Made by a program: the position numbers and the translations under genes. A DNA stretch of 64,000 nt from contig AP026129.1 in the NCBI GenBank assembly GCA_030295235.1, forward strand, positions 496,001 to 560,000, written 5' to 3'. Source of the stretch: Fistulifera solaris. Lineage: Eukaryota; Bacillariophyta; Bacillariophyceae; Naviculales; Stauroneidaceae. This document shows positions 23,019-34,014 of the stretch, in pieces. Positions within the stretch are counted from its first letter, which is position 1. Each line of letters begins with the position of its first letter. The notes below the pieces were generated by a model, which was not told the origin of the DNA, did not search any database, and was given only the letters and a program-made list of their open reading frames with translations.

Positions 23019-24652
23019 TTATTCAAACTCTTTCCGTGACTCGTAGAGAGATACAAATGCGACGGCTCCCAGTACATTGACGAGCGCATTAATGGCGAAG
23101 ATTATGCCCCAATCTTGATTTGTTGCATCCAGCAGCACTCCAGTTACCCACACTCCAAACGTCCCCACCAAGACGCCGGGCAACGTAGTCATACTATACA
23201 GAAAACCCGCCCATCGTGACCCGGCTTTTTCCTGTGAAGCGGCTTCGAATCCACCTGCGTTGAAAGCTTGTAAACCAAACACACCGGCCAAACCAGCTTG
23301 AGCCAGCCATGCTTCTTCCGGAATGTGCCAAGCCATCGACGCCATGACAGCAGCCGGACCCAATAATCCCAATGATTGAAAAATGTTGCGAATTTTCGTT
23401 TTCTCGTCATCATTGGATGGATCTTGCATGTTTTGCACCGTCCAATCTGCCGCGATACCCGCCAAAATCCCGCCGACGATCCCCGCCAGTCCAGGGAGGA
23501 CCGACAACCATGCCGAATCTTTCACACCGATGCTGTATTGTTGCGAGTAAAATGTGGGCATCCAACTCAACCAGTTATAAAGCCCCCAATTTCTAGAGCA
23601 ATGGGCCAGTGTCATTGCCCACACACCTTTCGATTGAAGCATCTCTTTCCACGGTGCATCTCGACAGATTGTCATGGCTTGTTCGAAAGGCGACGCTAAT
23701 ACTTCTTTCTTTTTCGTACTAGACAGAACAATAGACTGCGACGGAGGTTCATCCTGACCAAGTATCCACCATGGTATCAACAAAGCCGTCCCAACCAAAC
23801 CGTACACATAAAACAGCGATCGCCAACCAAAAGCCTCTAGAATGAACGGAGAAACAATATACGCCATGATTTTCCCACAAGCAAAGCCACTAAATACAAA
23901 AGATAGTGCTAAGAGAGAGCGTGTCAGAATAAGGATACATGGAGATGCACTTTGGAGCCGCCAGACTCTCACCTCGACTCTTTTCTTCTTGGAACGTCCA
24001 GACTGTCAAAAATCGTTGCGTTGAAGGCAACACGAAGCTCTCACCAGCACCCACGAATGCTCTAGCTATCATGAGTGTCGATAGCGCTGTACCGGCTACG
24101 AGAGGTGTGGCGAGTGTGGCTAAACTCAAACGGCAATACCCGACATCATGGCCCATTTGGGTGATACATTTCCTACGAAAAGTCCTGCGGGAAGGATGAG
24201 TAAACCGTATCCGACACTGAAAAAGGAAGCTATGGTCCCTTTGATACTACTTGAATAAAGAAACTCGGCTGACATGGGAAGGAAGGCTACCGACATGGCG
24301 ACGCGGTCAAGTGAAGCTAGGAAGGCTGTGATCCACAGGAGCGCGAGCATAATGTATTTTTGTTTTCATCTTCTTTCGTGAACGCTATGGTTGCATGTGA
24401 TTCTTCTGCTGACTCTCTATTGAGAATATCATCAACATGATCTGTATACACATCGGTGGTGTAGGTGATATTGTTGTTGGGTTGGAATTGTACGACGACT
24501 TCAGCGTCGACTACTTTAATCGACCGACTCCTCGCACCTGAAAAAGTCGGTCGCCAGGGAGTGCGAATCGATTGGAAAGCGTGAGTTCCTAAGAAACAGC
24601 TGACGTGTATCAGTGTTATCAGTAATGCTACAAAGCAATTGATTACTTTCAT
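23019..24652 (-). CDS. Plastid-targeted SLC17/ANTR-type major facilitator anion or phosphate transporter
   Basis: MFS proteins of this group carry inorganic phosphate, ascorbate or organic anions; plant ANTR/PHT4 members sit in plastid membranes. The ATG at 24652 gives a signal peptide (VALLITLIHVSCFLGTHAFQ) with HAF at the cleavage point, a diatom plastid signature. Twelve hydrophobic segments follow, with LLWITAFLASLDRVAMSVAF as TM1 and ALSFVFSGFACGKIMAYIVS after the central loop, matching SLC17 signatures. A 64-bp intron at 23909-23972 joins EEKSR to ALSFVFSG. Two one-base jumps sit near 24347 (A run; restores ENKKYIMLALLW) and 24138 (TGG; restores IAVWSLATLATPLVAG). The substrate cannot be inferred with confidence. 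Confidence 0.82.
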
Positions 24653-24835
24653 CGTTCTGTATTCTTCATCAATAGGAAGATTCATTTGCCACAATGGAGG
24701 AACGACGACGGCATGAAAAAACGAGAAAGACAACTCTCGGTCCCCAGCAATTTCAGCAAATGCGATGGTGACGTCATCCAGTTGAATCTCATGGTACGGT
24801 AGCCTTAAACCTTACAGTACTTTGCTATTTCTACA

Positions 24836-25771
24836 ATGAATGAAAAAAAACTCGCCGCTCGTCGCCGCACGCCGCAGCTCATCATATTCTACCAAGTGTT
24901 GCTCGTTTGTTGTTCTCCTTTCGCTCACACTGCTTCAAGGAAAAAGACAACAGATTGTATTTTTTCATTCTCATGTATTTTTTCATTCTCAAACCAATTT
25001 TCAACAAGGAAGCCCTTTGAATGCACGGACACAAAGGGCCCGCAACCCGGAGCACGATCCGGAACTCTCTTTGGTCCTCCTTGTCGGCGCGACGACTGGC
25101 ATATTTCCAGTACAATCCCTCAATAATTTGTTTATACAACGATCGCAAATCAGCAGTAGAAACAAGAGCAACTTTTGAATGGACTCGATAGAGTAAACGG
25201 CATCAATACCGCGACGCCCGAACGCACAGCATTACTGCGAGAGATGATCACGGAGCCTCCAGGGACAGGAACGTCGTCTTCAGCTGTCGCGGCGGGAACG
25301 TGGGTTGTGCTCTATGCACCCCACATTACCACCATGGCTCGTGTTCTGGGAAACAGTGCATTTGATCCTATTCTCTATCAGATGCGAGCCAATGGGACCA
25401 TGACGTCCCACGTGCGCTGGACATTTTTGAAACACTATTCGTGTTGGCTGTCGGTGAGTGGTACGTATGCATCACGAGACGACGACCGCGTCTCGCGAGT
25501 TAACTTTGATCAAGTCTGGATAAAATGGAATGATCGACTGGAAGATGAGCCTTACTCAACACTGCAAGATGTTCCGGCGAGCTGGTGGAAGACTGTCATA
25601 CAAACTGTGGGCAAATTGGGGTTTGTGGAAAGCTTTTCGGTCTTTCCCGTGGCGTATTTAGACAACGATTTGATTGTGTTTGAGTTTGAACTGTTAGGAA
25701 CGAGAATATGTGCGAGGAAAATACAACGGAACGATCTCTATCGAAAGGTTGTGTCGAAAGATTCGATATAG
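24836..25771 (+). CDS. Plastid lipid-associated protein (PAP/fibrillin)-like
   Basis: The best supported part is 25175-25771: TPERTALLREMITEPP followed by AAGTWVVLYAPHITTMARVL, the helix and first strand seen at the start of PAP/fibrillin domains, then a beta-rich region ending in a basic tail. This frame has no in-frame ATG at its start. One extra T near 25172 joins it to an upstream frame that begins near 24840. That upstream reading or its neighbour frame (ATG 24836, with LIIFYQVLLVCCSPFAHTAS) could be a plastid leader. The run of eight A after the ATG makes the leader frame uncertain. It contains a perfect 18-bp tandem duplication at 24956-24991. Fibrillins bind lipids in plastids; the assignment is by domain resemblance only. 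Confidence 0.5.
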
Positions 25772-26488
25772 ACAGTCCCGCGAACACATGAAAGGCAAAC
25801 TTCTTACCGAAAAGAGACTTCGCAACATCGGATGCACTTTGTTGGACGGGATCATTCAATCTGAAGTGGAATCAGACTGCTAAATATGTTTGTCCTGAAA
25901 TGGGCTGTGTGCTCGAGAATGCGCAGTAGACTATGCAATAAATCGAACATGAAAAATTCTGTTCAGGGATGAATACTGCAATAAAGCGTGTTAGTAAACA
26001 AGATTCATATCTTAACTGATGGAGCGAATTCAGCATTCAGCTGCAGTTGTCAACAACAGGTCATAGACCGCTATTTAAGGGGACGAGTGACTTCTGCTAA
26101 TTCCTTGAAAATGATCGTTACATCAAATAATTTGAGCCGTTGTATTACTTTCGTGCTTGAGTCATCATTGGCCTTTGTGTTGGCGCACTTAAAATGTTCG
26201 AGACTTTTAGTAGTCTAAATATGGCGTAGTTTATTCCTTCGGGATTAGGAATTCGCGACTCAAGTCCTAGCGTACATTTTCAACAAGCTCTTCATAGTTT
26301 CTTCTGTTCATCGGTACTAATATCGCTCTACATGAAACGTGGAATTCGCTGACAAACTTTGAACGTGTTCACGATGGCCTATAATTGCGCGACGGAGGAC
26401 CAAGTTTGATCCATTTTACCAGCACTTTTACATCCTTGTACTTGACGAACTTGGCCGTTGCATCTCAACAAAACGCTTCTTTATCAAC
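25772..26488. other. Intergenic region without a supported gene
   Basis: I see no conserved open frame or structured element. The region holds the 3' end of the fibrillin-like gene and the promoter of the UBE2J gene. Confidence 0.5.
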
Positions 26489-27571
26489 ATGAGTAAATCG
26501 CCGTCGCTGAGAAGAATCCAGGCCGACATACGCGAACTCGCCTTTGATCCGTCCGATCGATACCATGCTGCGCCGATGGAGAACGACATGTTCGAATGGC
26601 ATTTCACGATCCGTGGAGCCGATGGCACCGATTTTGAAGGAGGCATATATCACGGACGTATTCTACTGCCTCCGGAATATCCCATGAGACCACCGAATAT
26701 TATTTTCTTGACTCCGTCGGGTCGCTTTGAAACAAACACCAAAATTTGTCTGTCCTTTTCGGCGTTTCATCCAGAATTGTGGCAGCCAGCTTGGGGCATT
26801 CGTCTCATCCTGGAAGCGCTTATTAGTTTCCTTCCCACACCCGCCGACGGAGCGATTGGGGCTCTTGATTGGAGTTCGGCGGAGCGTAAGAAACTAGCGG
26901 CGCAGTCGGTGCATCACGAATGCCCCATCTGTGGAAAAGATTGCTAGATTGTTGCCCGAGGTGAAGAAAGACACGGACGAGGGCAGTTGTCAAAAGCCCA
27001 GTCGATTTCAAAAGGAGATTGAAGAGTTGCAAAAGCGCAGCAAATGCAGCATGCTTTATCTGTCGATGGAAGCCTAACAAAGCTCGATGTATGTCGAGAG
27101 ATTTTTCACGATGATGCTGTTTCAGAGGAACAGCAGCCTAAGTCAGTTAACAGCGTCGGCAACAACTCCAAAAAGGATGATGACATATTGAAAAGTAATA
27201 ACGAAAAAGACAGCAAAGACGATATGAAAGAGGAGAAAGAGGACGAAGTTGAAATCATAGTTAGTCAGCATTCAGGTGCTGGAGGCAGTGACACACACGA
27301 ACAAACTACCGAAGTAAATTCAACTAACACAAAGGTCGACGAAGAGCAAGCTACGGAACGATATGAGACGGATGTGTCAGCCGTTGATCCTCCAATCATA
27401 GTACCGGATCAACAGCAGCAACAAAACTGGCAGTCTGATATATCCAGCAGTTGGTTCCTATCGGACCCAGTCCTTAACGCAATAATAATGGTACTGTCGA
27501 TGACTTGTTACTTGCTGCTCAAAAAGATTGACGCGGTGATGGAGGAGATTTATGCTTTGGAAAGCGAATAG
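26489..27571 (+). CDS. UBE2J: UBE2J/Ubc6-type tail-anchored ubiquitin-conjugating enzyme
   Basis: Ubc6/UBE2J enzymes sit in the ER membrane and pass ubiquitin to substrates in ER-associated degradation. The UBC fold begins MSKSPSLRRIQADIREL; the catalytic Cys is residue 87 in TKICLSFSAFHPELWQPAW, the form typical of UBE2J, which lacks a canonical HPN at the active site. After AIGALDWSSAERKKLAAQS comes CPICGK, then KIARLLPEVKK, an acidic linker and a C-terminal hydrophobic anchor (LNAIIMVLSMTCYLLL) ending 16 residues before the stop. Two one-base jumps at A runs near 26937 (one too many) and 27032 (one too few) connect the three frames. Diatoms also have a plastid ERAD-like system (SELMA), but no plastid leader is seen here. 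Confidence 0.85.
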
Positions 27572-27634
27572 TCAGCAATCCTAAACATAATAGTTATTTA
27601 GTGACCACATAAATGAACCGTATCTATGATCGCT

Positions 27635-29899
27635 TTACATCTTATCGAACCCTTCTTCCTCAACTAGCTGAATTACTCCATCTCTTACAGACGCGATTCT
27701 ACACAAACTATGGACCGGCAGATCAAAGCCAGATAGCGATTGTCTGCCCGATTCATAGACCTTCTCCAAAAGAACGCCTACTCCAACAGCAGTTGCACCG
27801 GACTCATAAACAATACGTAGCAAAGCTTCCTGCACTGCACCACTGGATAAGAAGTCGTCAATGATCAAGACACGATCGTCTTCATCGAGGTGAGACTTTG
27901 CAACCAAGAGCTCGCGATTCTTCCCAACTGTCTTACTGCTATACCCAGCTTGATATGTATCTGCCATGACAACATTTCTCTCCTTGCGCGCGTACACCAC
28001 CGGAACTTGTAGATATTTAGCCAATGGGATGGCTACAACAAGACCAGTCGTTGCTACCGTCAGAATTTTGTTCGGCTTTTGAGAAACAAACCGTTGGGAA
28101 AGCTCTTTAGCACAGTCGTCCATGAGATTGACATCTACCATGGAATCCATGAATGAGGACACGTCCACAATATCGTTCGGCAAAACCCGTCCCTCCTTCA
28201 GCACGCGATCTCGAAGCTTCACACGAGCAGTCCCATAGCCTTTTAGACTTTCTTCCATTCGTCCTTGAATCCACTTTTCATACTCCAAACCAAACGCTAG
28301 CTCTAGCGTTTTGACCATTCTCATTCACGGCAATAGACACCGGGATAAAAGCACGCGTAGAATCGGCAAACACAAGGTCAACGTCACAAACACCGTACGT
28401 GAAAACTTCCATCTCGCCATCGTAGTAGCACATGCAGGTCCTGAACCGCGTCACCCGAGACGGCTCGGACACGGATCGAAGTGCTTCGCACATGTACTCG
28501 ACGTGCATGCCGACGTCATTAAAACGATACCCAGACATGACGCGCGTATTACGAATAGCCGAGTTCCGGCTTATCAAGGGAGATGCAGCGTTACCATTCT
28601 GAAAATCGGGGACTGGCTCAATTTCAAAAGATGTTCGACTTGCAATACAAGGTAGCCCCGTTACTTCGAACACCTTTCGCGCTTTAAATGAAGCAACATC
28701 TTCAATAGAGAAAAATCCATCCTCTGTACAGCCATCTTGAAAATCGCCGAAGTTATCTGCGAACTGTACGCCGTAATTCCGAAAAGTACCGACGAGGTTT
28801 TTGAAACACACGTTATCAATAGCGGAGACCCACATGCGATCAAATCCTTCCGTGGCATCCGGAGGTCGCTCAAAAAAGGCTTTTGCCTTCGGGTTGTTCG
28901 CAGCAGTCAATAATCTTCTGCTCGATAGTCTCAACTGAGATATTCGCTTCAAATATTCCGTTTCATCTTCCTCGTTGTGTTCTTTAGCATTCTCCATCGA
29001 CATATTATCCGCTTCGAATAAAAACTCGCGAGCCAGTTTCTTTCTATCCAACAATATAGATTTCTTCCTCTGGTCTTCCAACTTTTCGTTTTGATCTTTG
29101 GTTTGTGCCCAATGATCCCAGGGTTCATCCGAGACCATCCAGGTGTTGTCGTCGTCGAAATCGTCATGATCTTCGCTCGCCTCCCACTCTTCCAGCTGCT
29201 CATCCAATGGCTTTGCACCGTTTTCAAATTCAAAAAAGTCATCGTTTTGTGTCATGGCAGCGAGCAATTCATCACTCAGCCAGTTGTCTTCGACGGCATA
29301 CGCCGCGTACTCGGCCAGTGTCGCCTCAACGGTTTTGATATTCATCGGAGCCGCGTCGGCACCGTTGGTAGGCGCTTCCATGCCCATACCAAACGCTGCA
29401 TTGGCCTGCGCCAAGGACCGTGTATTGCTCCGACTCACCGTGGGTGGACTCAAAGTCCTACTTCGCTGTTGGTTCGCCAGCGTTTGCAAGTCCTCCATCA
29501 CATTACTGGTCGTCATCCCGGGCGTTTCGGCCTCCGCAAGTAGTCTGTTTCGTTCCATTTCTTGCCAAAACACTTGAAACGCATCACAAGGACCCAAGTC
29601 AATTTTATTAGTTCATATGATCCAGGGCTTCGAATATTAAATTATAAAGAACTGAGAAACTTACCATCGTCGGGAGATGCATCCGCCTCGACTGCCTCAT
29701 ACCACTGATCCGGATCTTCACCATCATTTCGTATCCTTCGCTTCTTGTATAATTCGGTTTTCGATGAATAATATCGTTGATTTTGTTTGCAAAATCTGGA
29801 AGAAGACTGCCATGCTTGCACGTCACAAGAAAGGTACAGGACAGCAAGTAGAAGAATCCGATTGCGCCGACAAAAGGCTACGTCGATTTGATTACTCAT
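27635..29899 (-). CDS. Predicted plastid protein: unknown N-terminal domain fused to bacterial-type xanthine phosphoribosyltransferase
   Basis: Xpt joins xanthine to PRPP to make XMP. The C-terminal ~200 residues match the Bacillus-type Xpt: RVLKEGRVLPNDIVDVSSFM, VVYARKERNVVMADTYQAGY and the PRPP loop VLIIDDFLSSGAVQEALL. The first exon (29665-29899) carries a signal peptide (RILLLAVLYLSCDVQAWQSS, with an AW plastid-type cleavage motif); a 91-bp intron (29574-29664) joins PDD to VFWQEMERN. About 430 residues of unknown domain follow, with an acidic DHDDFDDDN stretch. The two parts sit in different frames overlapping at 28278-28324; removing one A from the AAAA there reads AVNENGQTLELAFGLEYEKW straight through. 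Separate overlapping genes (439 and 229 residues) are the alternative. The fusion is my preferred reading. Confidence 0.65.
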
Positions 29900-30164
29900 T
29901 CCTCTTTATAAAATTGCGTTTCCTTTGTGATGCACGTGCTAAACACGATGAGCTTCAATGCTACCTGGTACTGGTATTATTGTTGTTCTCGTCGAGATGA
30001 TTCGTCGGTTGTCATGCGTACAAGTACATGGTACCTGGTACTCTAGAGAGTAGGTGTGTGCTGGTTGCGTCACTTGTTCAATCGCGACTTGACAGTTGCA
30101 GTCACGTGCTACCTGGTACCAGTCAAGGTAGAATAGAAAAACAGTTATGTAACTCTTTACCTTT

Positions 30165-30539
30165 TTTGCCATTTGATGCACTGAAGAATTGTCAAATCTC
30201 TGCAATACGAATGGCCAACTTGGTCGAAACTGTCGGTGGTCAAATAGAGAGCGATTTTTCACCAATTTGCAAACTATAAAAGGCTTGGGAGCAAGATCAA
30301 CGGTCATGCACGACTAATGTCAATCATCTTGACACCAGCTGTCTTGACACGATGCTTCCCCCCATTAAAGTCTACTTATTACTCCTGTGTTTGGTGCAAA
30401 GGATGTTTGTTCTCTCGTCATTACCTTAGTTTTACCGTACACTGGTTTTCCACATAAATACTCCATGTCATAGCGCTCGACAGGAAGTTTTCGCTATAGA
30501 TTGGACACCTCTTCAGTCTTCAGTGCATCAAATGGCAAA
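30165..30539. repeat. Internal inverted repeat, 23-bp arms
   Basis: Positions 30165-30187 (TTTGCCATTTGATGCACTGA plus AGA) recur as the reverse complement at 30517-30539. The arms are about 330 bp apart and lie inside the left part of the 2-kb element. They may be remnants of an older or nested element end. Confidence 0.6.
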
Positions 30540-30841
30540 CAAGGTACTTGTACCGCCAGAAATGGCAAAAACTCATTTTTGCCACTTTTTGAGCTCATAA
30601 CCGATATTTTTGCACCCACTAGTGAAGGGTTCAACGACACTGCATGATTAATGTCACGTGTGATCGCTGTGTGGTTTTAGTCACGTCAAAAACTTCATTT
30701 TTTCTCATGCATCATGACACACTGTGGTTGTCATTCATGCACTTGATGTGCTTCTACCACTTCAACTCCATCTCCTTTTCCTTTCTTCAATTGAAGCTAC
30801 AGCAGTCCATTTCTCCTATGATCATAAGGAAATCGGATGTG

Positions 30842-31371
30842 TGCAATAGTCGGAAGTCTTGCAATAGTCGGAAGTCTTGCAATAGTCGGAAGTCTTGCAA
30901 TAGTCGGAAGTCTTGCAATAGTCGGAAGTCTTGCAATAGTCGGAAGTCTTGCAATAGTCAGAAGTCTTGCAATAGTCGGAAGTCTTGCAATAGTCGGAAG
31001 TCTTGCAATAGTCGGAAGTCTTGCAATAGTCAGAAGTCTTGCAATAGTCGGAAGTCTTGCAATAGTCGGAAGTCATGCAATAGTCGGAAGTCATGCAATA
31101 GTCGGAAGTCTTGCAATAGTCGGAAGTCATGCAATAGTCGGAAGTCATGCAATAGTTAGAAGTCTTGCAATAGTCGGAAGTCTTGCAATAGTCGGAAGTC
31201 ATGCAATAGTCGGAAGTCTTGCAATAGTCGGAAGTCTTGCAATAGTCGGAAGTCTTGCAATAGTCGGAAGTCATGCAATAGTTGGAAGTCTTGCAATAGT
31301 CGGAAGTCATGCAATAGTTGGAAGTCTTGCAATAGTCGGAAGTCTTGCAATAGTCGGAAGTCTTGCAATAC
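30842..31371. repeat. 18-bp minisatellite, about 29 copies
   Basis: The unit TGCAATAGTCGGAAGTCT repeats head to tail for 530 bp. Variants are confined to two spots: CGG/CAG/TAG/TGG in the middle and TT/AT near the end of the unit. Because 18 is a multiple of three and the consensus lacks a stop in most frames, long open frames (CNSRKS, AIVGSL, and on the minus strand TSDYCK) run across it on both strands. That openness follows from the repeat and is no evidence for a protein. Confidence 0.95.
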
Positions 31372-31610
31372 CGTAACACTTGCAGGAACGTTGGAAGCTG
31401 TGTTTCTTTTGGCCTTCAAAGCTTTCACTTTGTACTTTAGTGCGTCCACGAAGCTTAGATGCTTCAACATCAATGCCAGTAGCCTGAAGACTCGTCAAAG
31501 ACATGGCAATGAGCCCACAGCTGGCTTTCTCACTTTGCTGCTTCTCGACGATATCCTTAGCTGCAAGCTCTACCACCCATTTCATGCGCGGGTGTCAAGT
31601 GAGGCGCCAT
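31372..31610 (-). CDS. Short frame next to the minisatellite, possibly remains of an element protein
   Basis: An ATG at 31610 (MAPHLTPA) lies one frame away from MKWVVELAAKDIVEKQQSEK starting at 31585. Joined at one base, they would form a helical N-terminal segment. The frame then runs into the minisatellite and stops at the first TGCATGA variant. A TATA-like TTATAATGG precedes it. I cannot place it in a family. Its position inside the inverted-repeat element suggests element origin. Confidence 0.2.
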
Positions 31611-32277
31611 TATAAACAATACAATGAAATGTAACACAGACGAGGCAGAGCAACAAACAACAAACATTGTTGGAAAGGGAAAAACGCAAATGTCGCGTCG
31701 TTGGCATTTCAGTTTTGGCGCGGAAAAATTTTACTGTAGAGATTTTCGTGTCATTCAGACAGGAAAGACGGTTTGTCTACAATTCCGCGCCTGTACGACT
31801 GACAGACACAGGGTAATTTTTTCTCGACGAAAAAACGCGCCTCTTCTAGTTTCATTAAATCATAACTCAACGATGAGATGAGCAACTAGAAAAAACCGTG
31901 GTGATTTAAAAACCTTATTTTGTCAACAATTCAAATAGTCCGTTGCTTTCGACAAGTGATCCAATATGTAGCAAAAATAGGGCCTTTCGAAAAATTTAGA
32001 CCTGTGAAGGTGTAAAAGTCATGCCAAGGTGCAAAAAACATTTTTAACTTGTAAAGAGCTACTACGTATATTACTGTTTTTCTATTCTACCTTGACTGGT
32101 CTAAAGAGCATATTGACAAGACCTGGTGTGGCAACATTATCGCCGAAATCCATTTGACTCAGTCAGCTGTAATGATGCTACCCTGGTAATAAGCTACTTT
32201 TAAATGGCAATTCTAGGAAACCGACGGAGTGTAACGATTGCAGATTCGTATTTGGCTAGCGACTTGCGGTAGAAAAA

Positions 32278-32824
32278 ATGCAATCCGCACAATGCATCCG
32301 AAAAATCGAGACGCAAAATCGAGAGGGTCGTTGTTATGTCATCCGTCATCGCAATCGAATCATCACCATTGACAGCTTGTGGCAAGGATCATTAGAAAAA
32401 GGACTTCACCAGCTAGCCAAAGAAATCAATAAATAAGGTTTTGACTGCTGCAAACTCCAGTTGACAGTTTCAGCTACTGTGCCAATATTCAATTATTCGC
32501 ACGTGGATCCAGTGACAGCGGCGGCCGTCGTAGCGCATCTCAATCGCGCTTCGACTTAGTGAATTAATATTGTTCTGAAGGGGAACCAAGAAACAGATTA
32601 ACAAAGCAAATTTTCGGCCGAACAAGGGTTTATATTAGCGGAAGCATTGATCACTATGATTTGAAGGAGGGTAAAGGTCAAAGAGCCTCTTCCATCATAG
32701 CCCCATGCAACAGAACAAAATTACTTTCTCAGATGTGAACGGGATACAGAAACAGATGCACGCCTTCTTTATTGGAACCAAAGACGAAATAGCAGAAGAA
32801 GACAAGAGCGTTGAAGAGCAATAG
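32278..32824 (+). pseudogene. Run of short coding-like stretches, probably a decayed gene
   Basis: Between 32278 and 32824 several short plus-strand stretches have protein-like composition, among them MQSAQCIRKIETQNREGRCY, VSATVPIFNYSHVDPVTAAA and MQQNKITFSDVNGIQKQMHA (the last is a 39-residue frame at 32705-32824). They lie in different frames and are interrupted. Together they look like the remains of one coding region of unknown family, next to the inverted-repeat element. It could equally be several chance frames. Confidence 0.25.
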
Positions 32825-34014
32825 ATTCAACTGAACAATGGGGGTCTGCTACAAAACAGAGAAAGCGACACTCTCTGAGCTTGTCCTCTTCAAATATTCT
32901 TTGTATTGTTCACGTTTAGATACAACATTTTCTGTATTTGCTATCTTCTTTTTAATTCGTTCTTTTCTTTCCGTTAAAATAGTGTGTGCGACATGCTTTA
33001 ACAAGATTTACAACTAAGATCATGTGTTAATCCTGTCCCACATTTCCATCTAACAGCAACTCCGTATGATATGGTAAGAAAATCCCATCTGAACACTTAC
33101 ACCTTTTTGAACTTTTTACGTTTCGAACAAACTTTGAGCTAATAGCGTAGAGATTACGGTACAGTACCGTACCTAGCTACCATGAGGTTCATGTGCACCT
33201 CAAAAGGAAAATTTGAAAGTATTGTCTTTTGTGTACGAGCGCGCATTTCAAAAAAGTCCGCGAAAAAGGCGGGAGAACCGGATGCAAGGACCCCGTCTAA
33301 AAAAACACGCGATGGCAAAAAATTCAATGAGCCTATCCCTCAAAGTAGTAGTACCGGTTGACGGGGGGGGGGGGGTGTATGCTTCCATTATTTGGGCCCT
33401 ACGGTACCGGTACCGGTACCGGTACCTCAAAACGCCGCGATGTGCACCAATGTGAGACACTATGAGACATTTATCTGTACTTTTCGAATAATACTAACCA
33501 CGAAACAAGACCCACAGCCAACGAACGGTCCAATTTCTATGCGCGAACAATTTATGACCCACGAAAAGATCCGATGACCTTTGTGACTCTTGCATCTTGC
33601 ACGCAAGCAACGGAAGATACGAAGATACCCCCGTACACTTGGAGGATAGACAAGTGTCGTGAAGAAACCGACAAAAGACTTTTGTCTTTGTGCCCTGTTG
33701 CCTGTGATCTGAGCCGGAGCACACGAAGGAGATGAGATAGTAGCAAGAAGCGCGACACAACAGTCTCTTGACCTCTGCAACCAAAAGCGGCCAAGGCTGG
33801 GCATTGAGCAGCACCAAATAATAAAAGAGTGAGTTAAAGGCATTGTTAGCTGGTCGAACATGATAAAGGGCCCACTTTTGGAAGCAAGAAGAGTAAACAT
33901 CTCGTTTACAGAATGGCTCGTTTAATTTTATCGGCAAGAATTGTGATCTGCCAGCTTGCGTTCTAACCTCTATCATTTCCTTTCCCTTTCCTTTCTTCGA
34001 ATCGACAGAATAGC
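32825..34014. other. Intergenic region with simple sequence
   Basis: No gene is supported. The region holds a G13 run and a GGTACC tandem at 33363-33426 and the promoter of the actobindin-like gene. A pyrimidine tract (TCCTTTCCCTTTCCTTTC) lies just upstream of the 34015 ATG. Confidence 0.5.
33363..33426. repeat. G13 homopolymer and (GGTACC)4 tandem palindrome
   Basis: Thirteen G occupy 33363-33375, and four perfect GGTACC units occupy 33403-33426. Single or double GGTACC/TACCTGGTACC words recur in intergenic DNA of this window (near 15690, 30020-30120, 38290, 39210, 45270 and 59020). Confidence 0.85.

Larger units (their letters stand above)
30118..32100. mobile_element. 2-kb element with 28-bp perfect terminal inverted repeats
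   Basis: The left end 30118-30145 and the right end 32073-32100 are exact inverted copies beginning ACCAGTCAAGGTAGAATAGA. Weaker similarity runs inward to CTCTTTAC (30153-30160 against 32051-32058). Inside lie an internal inverted repeat, an 18-bp minisatellite and a short minus-strand frame, but no recognisable transposase, so it looks non-autonomous. No convincing target-site duplication is seen (flanks CTACCTGGT and CTAAAGAGC). The exact ends suggest a fairly recent insertion. Family unassigned. Confidence 0.6.

Noticed and set aside
28278-28324. Deliberately overlapping two-gene arrangement in the Xpt locus
   Set aside because: This is possible but less likely than a single protein: the overlap disappears with one base less in an A run, and the joined sequence is smooth.
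30644-31379. Long open frames of CNSRKS, AIVGSL and DYCKTS repeats
   Set aside because: They result from an 18-bp satellite whose unit is stop-free in most frames. No non-repeat coding sequence continues on either side.
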